The notes under the pieces were generated by a model that saw nothing but the letters and a program-made list of their open reading frames with translations, was not told the DNA's origin and searched no databases. Source: Anthopleura xanthogrammica (lineage: Eukaryota; Cnidaria; Anthozoa; Actiniaria; Actiniidae). From it: a stretch of DNA of 64,000 bases. The stretch covers positions 7,628,400 through 7,692,399 of the forward strand of contig OZ025211.1 of NCBI GenBank assembly GCA_964019055.1. The letters are read 5' to 3'. The position numbers were made by a program, and so were the translations under genes. Within the stretch, counting starts at the first letter, position 1. The number at the start of each line of letters is the position of its first letter. Below are positions 12,986-24,900 of the stretch, one piece after another.

Positions 12986-15900
12986 GGTCCACTGACCATA
13001 ACAGAGAACGGGCTTCCAGTGACATGGCGACCTTCTTTCTTGACGGTAACAAAGTGTTCTCCAGTTTCTTGTGGAACAAAGGAGACGCTAAGCGTGTTGT
13101 CTGAGTTTAGGAGTAACTTTAATGGTTCTTCGTAGGTCTTTCCGGGTCTTCTGAGGCTTGAGGTAAGAAGGTGGAAATCTTGTGGCAGTTTCAAGCCAGG
13201 GATTTCGAGACCAACTCCGCATGGCTTTCCAATAGCGTTGCCGCTTTCTGGGGCGACAACCATGACAACAAATGGGCTACCGTCAATATGTTTTCCAAAC
13301 TTCTTGACGTTGATAATGTGTTCGCCTGTTTCTTGAGGTACGAACACAGCGCTTAGGGTCTTGTCGGAGTTCAACTTAAGCTTCAGTGGTTCCTCATGCT
13401 TTTTGGATGGTCTCTTTAGTGTCGCGGTAAGTCTCTTCAGATCATCTTCATCAAATTGTCCAGGCAGACAGCAATCACATGGTCTACCAACAGCATTAAC
13501 AGCTTCAGCAGCCTCAACCATGACAGAGAATGGACTACCAGGAACTTCCTTTCCAGACTTGGTAATATGGATTTTGTGCTCACCTGGTTCGACTGGGACG
13601 AAGGAAACGCCAAGAGTATTATCATGCTCGTTCAATTTCAAGGTAAGTGGTTCATCCTTATTGCTGTTGGGTCTTCGAAGGGTTGCTTTCAGTAACTTGA
13701 AATCTTCAGGAAGCCTGACGCCAGGGATGTCCAAGCTGAGATCACAAGTCTTCTTCATGGGATGTACCTCTTCAACCTTCTCTTCCTTTCCAACAACAAT
13801 GACACTGATGGGGCTGTTTTTGAGCTCATTGCCGTCTTTTCTAACGTGAATAAAATGCTCTCCAACTTCTCTCGGAGTGAATGCAACACCGAGGGTGTTG
13901 TCTCCGTTAAGGAGAAGGCGCAGTTCTTCTTCCTCTTTGCTTGATGGTCGCTTGAGTGTAGCAGATAAGCGAGGGAAGTCCTCTGGAAGATTGATGTCGT
14001 CGAAGTCAAGGCCAAGTCCATAAGGACGACCAACTTGACTGACAGCTTCTGGAGCAGTGACATTGACAGGGAAAGGACTTCCCATGACATCACGACCAAA
14101 CTTCCTGATATGGATCAAGTGGATTCCAGTCTCGCGAGGAATAAACGAGGCGCTGAGGGACAGGTCTGAGTTGATCTTAAGTCCAATTGGTTCTTCCTTG
14201 TCACTTCCTGGTCTCTTGATAGTTGCCTGCAATTTGTCGAATTCTTCAGGCAATTTGACGTCATCCTTGATATCAAAGCAGTAATCAACGGGGCAGCCAA
14301 CAGCCTCTATAGGTTCCTCCGCTTCAACAAGAATTGAGAATGGACTGCCACGGATTGGTGTGTTATCTTTCTTGACGCTCAAGAAGTGTTCGCCAGGCTC
14401 ACGTGGTACGAACGCTACACTAACAGTACCATCTGGATTTCTGATAAGTTTGACGGACTCTTCCACTTTGCTGTGTGGTCGACGAAGAGTTGCCTGAAGT
14501 TTGGACAAGTCACCATAGTTGTCAAGTCCTGGTATTACGACATCGGCAGTGTGACCGACCGGGAAGACATCGCCTAGCCTCTGTGCTTGAACCATAACAG
14601 AGAAAGGACTGTTCTGGACGTGGCGATTATCCTTCTTGATGCTGATAAGGTGCTCGCCGGGTTCATAAGGAACAAAGGTGACTCCTAAGCTACCATCATC
14701 ATTGACTCGAAGATCCATTGGCTCCTCGCGGTTGCTGGATGGTCGCCTCAGTGTTCCCTTCAGTTTTGATATATCGGCAACGTCTGGAATGTCAAGGCCA
14801 ACGTCACATACCTTGCCGACGGTGGGTCGAGGCTTTGCTGCAGCAAGGTCATCCCAGTTGTTGTAAATCTGTGCAGCGAAAGGGCTGCCAGGGATGTGCT
14901 TGTCAGCAAACTTGACGTTGATGTTGTACTCGCCCGGTTCTTCGGGTACGTACGATACCTTACATGATCCATCACCATTGTCTTCACACTTGATGTCTGC
15001 TTTGCTTGGACCTTCGATGGCAAGGGATAAACCTCCTGGCCCTGCATCTCTTGTAACTACTGTAAACTCACATGGTTCCTTGGTAAGTCCACGTTCGAGA
15101 CCTAGAAAAAATAGAGCATATATTAAAATTCAGCATACTTCTCAACTGTGGATAATTTGTGATTAACGCACCTTTTCCAAATGCTTTGACGCTTCCTGGT
15201 CCACCTTCAATAGCATTGAATTTGAATGGGCTTCCAGGAATTGGTTGTCCTTCGTATTTCACATCCAATTTATGTGGGCCAGGTTCTCTTGGTACACAAC
15301 CAACATCATAAGTACCATCTCCATTAACTTTCACTGGTACAGGTTCTTTCTTTCCATTAGGGCCTTCCAAGGTACCCTTGACGGGATTGTGTGCTGGGAA
15401 AGCTTCCACAGGTCGGGCATCTACAGCATATACGAGTTCTTGATTTACGGCTGGCTCATCAATGGGATTCTTTGGAGCACATTTGATCTTACTGACGTCT
15501 ACGCCCTCCTTAGCCTTGACGTGGAAAGGACTTCCGGGTACTGGCTTTCCTGCGAACTGGATATCCATTGCATGGCGTCCTTCATCTTCGGGTTCATAGA
15601 AGCATGTGTATGTTCCATCTTTGTTTGGAACGACCTCGACTGGGATTTTCTTCCTGTTTGGACCAACGCATGAAACCTCGGGTGTTCCTAGTGCAACAAA
15701 GCGAAACAATATAAGGTCCTATTCATATAATGCAACTGCGTTTTAAAAAGGTTTCAAAGGCTGCATGGGTAGTGGTGGTACATAAAATAGTTTTTTGATA
15801 GAAAGTGTAATTATTTTTGTTATGCGCGGAAACCAATATTTCTTTAAAAAAATTAATTTGAAACTGAAACCTTTTTTCTTACCTTTACCGGCTTCCCTAG

Positions 15901-18900
15901 CATCAATGCTAAACTCGTTGTCTTGACGAACGACAGCAACGTCATCAGGTCCAAGCCCATCAACCTTCACCTTAGAGGCATCACCAGCGGGTTTGATAGT
16001 TGGCTTGAATGGACTCTTGGGTACGCGTCGGTTTCCATATTTGACATCGATGTTATAACGTCCTGGTTTGTCTGGGAGGTATTTGACTGTATGGGTGCCA
16101 TCACCATTATCCTTGATCTCAGGTGTAATATCACGTCCAGTTGGTGGGGAAACAACAACTGTAATATGAAATAAATTTTAGATTACGAGGACGGTATTGA
16201 ATATGGGGTCACGTTTAGAGCAGCTGATAAGAATAAAACACAGTGCTCAGTAAAACGTTTGGGAGAGGGGTAAGAGGACGGAGTTGGAAGGAACCTAAAG
16301 AAAGGCTTTCTATGTCTATGCGCTTTCAATTCCCTTTGCTGAATCAGGGTCACACCCATTGCAAGAATAGAAATGCTTTACTCACCAGAAAGAGGTGCAT
16401 TTCCAGCCTCACTGCAGTCACATACGAATTCAACAGGCTCTTCAGTGAATGGTTCTTCGTCGACGCCGCGTCCTGATACTTTGACTTTTGATGCATCGAA
16501 TGGTGGTCCAGCGCGGACTCTGAAAGGACTCTTTGGAACATGGGTGGAGGCATACTTGACGTTCACATTATAACGACCTGTGGGAAAGAAGATAATTTTT
16601 TTCTTGTTAAATCTTTTTAGTATTTTTAATTATTTCAAGTATTCGCTCTCCCAGTAGTCCCTCCTTTCTTCGTCGCAGGGAGCAGCGGTCACCCAAGTAA
16701 CTTCAACAAATTACCCCCTCCCCCTAAAACATATTTGAGTTGACACTGATATTCACAGTTGCTTGGGCGGGGAAAGTTCCGGCCACCATCAAAACCAAAT
16801 GATTCGAAGGATTTGATGAAGCATAAGGGAAGAAGAACACGATCACACTAAGATCCCAGTTAGTTGAAGCAATATCAGAAGCTTACCTTCATCAGCTGGA
16901 AGGTAGGTTACGGCATAGACACCTGGTTTTTCCTCAACAACACTTTCAGGCTTGATGGTCTTCCTGTTTGGAGTTTCAATAGCTACGTCAAGAGGAGCAT
17001 TTCCAGCTTCTGTGGTATCAACAATGAACTTTTGTGGTGCCTTGGAGTACAAGGGGCTATCAGTGTCAACTCCAGGTCCATGTACTTTGACTTTAGACGC
17101 ATCCACAGGCATTCCAGCTTTAGCAGTGAAGGGACTTCCAGGAATGTGTTCGTCAGCGAATTTGATATGGATATCGTAGTCACCTTCCTCGACTGGCACG
17201 TAGCTAACTGAGCATGTACCGTCGCCATTGTCTGTGCACGTTAGCTTAGCTTCGGATGGTCCCTCGATTGCAAGGCTCAAACCACCAGCACCAGCTCCTG
17301 CAGAAACAAATGTTTATTATTTAAACTTGTAAAACTTTGGCTTTAAGGGGGAATTAAAATGTAACAGAGGGGTTTTCTCCGGCCGGGTTCTTCGGTTTTC
17401 CTTCCTCTGCAAAACCCAACACGATTTGTGAGTTAGCTGTGCCCTGACTTTCATCAGCTCAGACGCTGTTTCAGGTTATCGATGCATTTGAAGCCCATAG
17501 GTAGCGTCTTAAGATAACAAGGGAGGGGATGAGTGCTTGGTAGAAGGATATGGATGAGAATTGGCCATCGTTGGCTACGAAAGACGGCAACAAACCTTTT
17601 GTTTCCACAGTGAATTCAGCAGGTCTGTTTATTTCAGCACGCTCTAATCCTGGTCCATAAGCTTTGCATTTCGATGCGTCAGTTGGTGGGAGAACATCGA
17701 CCTTGAAGGGGCTTCCTGGAATATGATCACCACCGAACTTGACTGCCAGATCGTGAATGCCTTCCTCGAATGGTGTGTAAGATACACTGTATGAGCCGTC
17801 TTCGTTGTCTGTGACTAAAGTATCTGTGTGCGCACCAGATGGATTTGTCACGGAAGCCATGAGTTGTCCAGTTCCTGAAAATTATTAGAAATACAAAGGA
17901 ATTAAATTCAAGTGACTTGACAACGTTGTTTTGGAACACCTGTGGTCACCACAGGTAGCCCATTTTAAGTGCTGCATACCAACGTTATCGCAACAACAAA
18001 TCAACGAGGAAAACAATTGAAGAAACCAAATAAAAGTGAGGCATTTATTTGAAGAGACAATCTTACCAGCTTGGGAGCAGTCAACATCAAATTCAGCCAA
18101 CATATCAATGATTGCGGTCTCCAAACCATCTCCTTGAGCTCTACATTTACCAGCGTCACCAGTTTTCGCTACGTTAACTTTAAATGGACTGTTGGGTACT
18201 GGTTTACCAGCAAATGAGACGTTGACATTGTAAGGACCTTGATCTGGTGCAACGTAGTCGCATTTGAAATTGTCTTTGGAGACTTCGGTTACAGTTATTT
18301 TTTCAACGGGTTTGAGTCCTCGCTCTGAAATGAAAAGAATATTGGTAAATTTGCGAAGAAAGAAAGCCGAAAAAAAACAAAAAGGTGAATGAATGAAGTA
18401 CGAAATGGAGTAAATTTTTTTTCAAGCACAACTTGCACGCGGTTTCGCATGTTTAGTATGTCACGTGACATGCATACAAGTCATGTGACAAAAACTCCCG
18501 CCTTTTTCTAGACGCGTGCGCCGCGCGTCCATGTTGTTGCATATCGAAAGTGAAACTACAATGTAAACAAAATTGACGAGGTGAATGTTAAATATTGCTG
18601 CATTAATGCATTTATTTAACCAAAATCTTCGATTTTTTGGCACTGAATGCAGGTATATAAACACCAATTTATACTTCACAATGATTTCAATCGAAGTTTG
18701 GTGCTAAATTCCCTTAAATTCTGTTGGTAAATACACTTAAATTTCTAACCAAGGAATGTTAGTTTGAACATTTATTACTTACTTGCTGGTTCGACACTGA
18801 CATGCACATCTCCTTTTCCAGCTCCATCACAAGCAATATTGAAGTAAGTTGGTTTGTTTGGCTCGATACCAGAGGGCTCTACGCCAGGGCCCGAAACCTT

Positions 18901-21900
18901 GACTTTAGATGGATCCGATGAAGGTGAGATTGGGACTTTGAATGGACTGCCTGGTACATGGGTAGCACCGTACTTGACGTTGACTTTGTGGTTGCCTATA
19001 GCAATAACACCAAAATATTTAAATTTCAGTTCACTAGTAATTGTATTGTAATTGTATTGTAATTGTACAAGTAATTGTATAGAAACTGAAATTGTACAGT
19101 AATTGTATAGAAACTGACCCAAATGCCACGACTTGAAACAATTGTTTGAAAGCAATAGAGCATAACTCTGATATCTGCTATTTTATTGTGACCCCCTCCC
19201 CCCCAACTTTTTTTTTACGATGACCCATCTGAAATCCCACTGGGATCCATCTGTGATATAAATGAAAGCTTTCTAGTTAGACTATGTTACCTTTCTTGTT
19301 GGGGAAATAAGTTACAGCATGAAGGCCAAACTCTTCCTCTTCTACATCACATTTGACTGGAGAATTCTGTTCATCCACCACACTAACTTCCAACTTCGCA
19401 TCACCAGCAAGACGGGTGTCAATGTCAATATCAGCTGGTTCACCAGCACGAATCCCTGGCTCAATTCCAGGACCCTCAACCTTGACCTTTGTTGGGTCGA
19501 AGGGATAGTTGATTCTTGCCTTGAAAGGACTTCCAGGAATATGTTTGTCGGCAAACAGAATATTGACCATGTAGTCACCAGGCTCATTGGGTATATAATC
19601 AACATCACATGATCCATCTCCAAGATCTTTGCATTCAATTTTAGCCTCTGAAGGTCCTTCAATTGTAAGTCCAAGACCACCTTCTCCAGCACCTTTAGTT
19701 TCGATTTTGAACTTATTAACTTGGTTGACAAATCCTTTCTCCAATCCAGGACCATATGCACGGCACCTTCCTGGGTTTGTCTTGCCAATGTTGACTTTGA
19801 ATGGACTTTTGGGGATTGCTTTGTCATTGAAGTGAATGGTAACGGTGTACATACCAGGCTTATCTGGGTAGTAGGTCACTGTGTAGGTTCCATCCTTGTT
19901 GTCAACGATCTCTACTTGTACTTTCTTGCCAGCTCCGTCCATGACCTTCACATCAACTTCTCCATCTCCTGCTTCCTTTGTGAAAACAGTGAATTCAGCT
20001 GGAGCACCTGTAGATCCAAAAAATATATTCACAATTTAAGATAATAATCCAGATGTAAAGCAGAGGTTTACGCATCAGGTTATAAAATTATCACTATAGA
20101 GTAAAAGAACCAACAGCATTCTATAGACTTTTTTAGGTTAGGTATACTGTTCTCCCATTTCACGCCATGTAATTCTCTTGATAATGGAATTCTTTGTTTA
20201 ATTCATATTTATCTCATATGCAGCCATTAAACAAAGAAATGATACTCAAGGGAATGACATGTACTGAAATGGGAAAACATGACAGAACATGTTAGTTTAC
20301 CTGCACAAACACCCTCTGGTTCCAAACCAGGGCCCTTTGCATAGACCTTTGCTGCATCTCCAGGAGGTGAAATAGGAACCATGAATGGACTCTTGGGTAT
20401 GTCCACATCTCCACAAGTCACATGGACAGCATATTTTCCAGGGATCATTGGATAATAGGTCACATCACAGATGCCATCACCTCTATCTTGACATTTGATT
20501 TCTGCCTGGGCAGGTCCCTCAACAGCAAATCCTAGACTGTCAATTCCTGCTCCCTTTGTTTCAACAGTGAAGTGACAAGGCTTTGCAGCAACACCTGGTA
20601 AAAGTGAAAACATCAGCTTGGTGTGTCTTTCTATCTGTAGAGTCAGGCAGTCAAAATTTTCTTTGAATAGTTACCCACCTTTTTCTAGTCCAGGGCCAAA
20701 AGCACGGATCTTTGCAGGATCAACAGCAGGTGCAACCTTGACGTTAAATGGACTCTTGGGTACTTGTACTGAACTCCATGTTACACTGACCACATATTTA
20801 CCAAACTTTTTAGGATGGTATATACAAGCATAAGTACCATCGCCATTGTTTTTGATATCTACTTTTTCTTCTCCAAGAGGTCCTTCAACAAACACATCAA
20901 GCTCACCATCACCAGCTCCTCGTGTATCAACTGTGAATGGAGCTCGTGAACCAGCCTTCAGACCAGTAGGTTCAACACCTTCAGAAAAATTACATTTGTA
21001 GTTAAATAATTTGTTTAATAGTTCGATAACCGTGTAGTAGGAGGAGTCCTGAAATAATGGAGAACAACATTCTCTATCTGCAAATTATGGGAAAACACAA
21101 TATGAAAGGAAAAGAAAAGAAAGGAAAAACTATTGATGGTTTTGAATCATTCCTAAGAGAATGTAATGAAAGAAATGGCAGCCATTTTGGTTAATAAACT
21201 AAATAAATTGAGGATTAATCTTTTGTTAAATTGAACCAATATAACAGCCATGAAAACAAGCAAGCAAATAAGAACAAGAAAAATAGACAATTTATAGAAA
21301 CTTTTGAATAAAGGTATTATGTAATACAAGGAAAAACCTCCTGCAGAAATTACTAAAAAGTTTTGTTAACACAAACCTGGGCCAAACACTTTGACTTTAG
21401 ATGGTATAGGATCAATCTTTGGTGGGCTGACGTTGACATGGAATGGACTTTGCTGAATTGGTTGACCTCCATACATGACTTTGATGGTGTGTTTTCCAGC
21501 ATTGACAGGTTGATACTCAACTAGATACTCATTATTTTCTTGTGGCTCAATTATAACATCAACATCTTCACCTCCTCGGGGATCTATCACTTTAACTGTA
21601 ACCTTGCCCTCACCAGCACCTTTTGTGAAAACAGTAAAGTCGGTGTATTTTCCTGCTACCACTCCTGTAGGTGCAAGACCTGGTCCTTTAGCATAAGCTT
21701 TGCCAGCATCAAGATCAGATGATACTTCTACACGGAAAGGACTCTTAGGGATATGTCGGCCATTCCATTTGACATGTACATCATACTTTCCTATAAAGAT
21801 ATTAATATAGTATTAGTAAATGTTTGCATAACATTTCCATAGATGTAACTTATTCATCTTTGTTATCCTAATGCACCAACTACAATATTCAGGAGAAAAA

Positions 21901-24900
21901 ACACACTGTTTTCCCATTTTAGACTGCATTATTGTCATTCCCTTAAGCATTATTTCTTTCATTTATCAGTAACAATTGAGAAGAATGGCAATCTGTGATT
22001 GGTGGTTGCATAACTGAAAGGAACTGGGTCAAGAATCTTAAGACAAAGATAAAGGTTTGGACAGTGCTTGACTTTATTATATGCTACAAAAATATTATTT
22101 TAGTTATTGATAATTTTAAAGATTCTTTAAACAACTCACCTGGTTTTTGAGGAACATATTGGCATGAATTAGTATGATCCTCATTATCCTTAACTGACAC
22201 TTCTTGTTCAACTTTTCCAGGCCCAATAACACTAACACCAAGTCTACCACGGCCAGCACCTTGTGTGAAGACAGTAAAATCAGCTGGTTTCTTTACGACA
22301 AGACCCCTAGGCTCAATACCTGGTCCTTTAGCATAGCATTTAGAGGCTGGATGAACTCTTGGACGCAGGGGTGCACCAGGTTTCAGTTTGGCTTCAGGGA
22401 AGTAGGAGACGTATGTCATCATACTAAGCTCATCAACTTTGGGGTTGACCATATCAGCAGGATCCAATACCTAAATGGGTAAGACAAAGTTAATACCCTC
22501 AATTTTTGAAACTTACTTTTTGTAGGTCTGTCACCAGGTTGATTTGGGTGACCCTTATATGTGTAAAAATGAATTCCCTTTAGCATTATCCCTCGGATTT
22601 GGAAGATATACAGCAGCGCAGTCTGTGGTAACATGTTCCTATTTTGTTCACTTTGCGAGTTAACCTTATATGTGCATTAGCTCCTAGCTATTAGTATGAC
22701 CCAGGAATTACCAAGGCATGCAAGCAGCCCTCCTTGGTTTGTAAGCAACATAAACAACAATTTGACTTGCATTTTCTTCTTTTCACTAGATTTGGTCATA
22801 ATCTTTATTTATAATCTTATTACCTGTGGAATGTCAAGCCAGTCCTGAGCAAGCTTCATAGCTTGTTGAGCATTCTGAAGTGCATCTTTTGGATCCAAAT
22901 CCTCGCATTCTGGGAGCAGTCCTGGAGCTACTGCATCAACAAGGCAGGCAATAGCAACACCATTATTCCAGTGAGTGGTGAAGTTATCCAATGGAACAGA
23001 CTCGGGCATCTTACTCTTCACCCAAGCTAAAAGAGCCTGTTTTGGTGTCATTTTGCTTCCGCCACCTCCTTCATCTTCATCATCTTCCAGGTAAGGCATG
23101 CTGATCTGGTATTTCAAGATAAGTGTCCATACTAACCCAAGAATAAGCTTCAGGTTTCCCTTCACAATATCACTGGCATCTGTTGAATAATCAGACAAAA
23201 AATTTACATTAAGAACAATTGCTTGAACAAAGTTTACATTCATACACGGTACATGTATATCACATCACTGATCAATCTCGCATCACACCACCCCATCTCA
23301 CATCACACCACCCCATCTCTTGGGGATTGTCGGAACACTTGAGAAGGGTTGAGAATAGCACTCCACTACATGTCATGCTTCACCTAATACTTCTCTCATG
23401 TTCTGCCAACCCCCATGTGCTTTATAACTGCATACAGCAGTGCGCACATTTTTTATATAAAATTTCATAACATTTTCATATATCTTTGCATTTGTATGCT
23501 AGTTCTAAAGATAAGACTTTGTCTGCATTTGTCTGCATTAATTTTAAGATAATTTAATTGTGGGGTCTTTCACATGTTACAATTTGTTTTAGTAACACAC
23601 ATTCATTGTTACTATAGAACCAAACTATAGGTAGCATAACACAAGCTACATGTAAATACTAGATAATTATTTCTTTAAAAAAAATCAAACTTTTAGTGCA
23701 CAATATCTGCATGCAATTGTTAAGAAAATTTCTATTCATCAGGTCATTACAATCAATTATTCAAAATATTTGTCTGCAATTTCTTTGACTCTTGCGATAA
23801 TTCCATATTTGAACCTTATCTCACTTTTGTTTTGTCTGAAGCAAGAAGCATATCTTCAAAAGTACAGAAATGTAAACAATTTTTACTATAATCAAAACAT
23901 AACAAAGTACTAATGTATATTGACATAAAGATAGTGCTCAGGCAGCTGTAATGATATTGTAAAGATTTATTCAAAATTTATCTATGATTTTCTCCAGTTT
24001 CCCCCCACTGCAAAGCCAAACAAGCTAACTCCTATTTGATCTGTGAGCTAGCCGTGCACTGACTGTGATCAGCCCAGAGGTTGTTTCAGGGTTCGATCTG
24101 TGAGTTAGTCATGTCCAGACTTTGAAAAGCCCAGCGGTTGTTTCAGGGTTCAATCTGTGAGTTAGCCATGCCCTGACTTAGATCAGCCTAGAGGTTGTTT
24201 CAGGGTTTGATCTGTAAGTTAGCCATGCCCTGACTTTGATCAGCCCAGAGGCTGTTTCAGAGTTTGATCTTTGAGTTAGTCATATCCAGACTTTGATCAG
24301 CCCATAGGCTGTTTCAGGTTTAGATAACCCTAAGAACTGAGCTAAAATGAAATGATAATCCTTATATATAGCGAGTGCACAATTTACTATTGATACTATG
24401 ACTCACACATGTATACAAACACTACATTCAATATTCTAAAATACTGCAAAATTTGGCTTTCTTATTGGAGTTACAATTTTTATATTTAGATTATTATTAT
24501 CAAACAAATTTTTTTTATACCCTTGCAAACTGGTATTTTAGTTTTTTGTGGCACAAAATTTTAATTCCATTTGGAAAACTAGAATAAATTGTACTGCCCT
24601 GGCTTGTTATATCTTATTTATATTTAAATTTTTATCTTCTATGAACTCATACCTACAAAATGTATATCTACTATTTTTTATTATTGCATGACCAAATAAT
24701 GCACAGCTTTAGAATTCACACATAAGCAGGGATTAACACAACTGTTTAATTAATGATACAATGACAGTGATTAAATACTGACCCAAAATACAGCTTTATA
24801 CACTCAACTAAAGTAAAGAAAAATATGTTATGTTTTTTTTATTATTATTAAAAGCATAACTTTGTCTTACAGTGTTTTTAACTTAATCTAGGTGTATTTT

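Noticed and set aside
13361..13849. 162-codon plus-strand open frame
   Set aside because: It is the antisense shadow of filamin exon 15, whose minus-strand frame has clear domain content.
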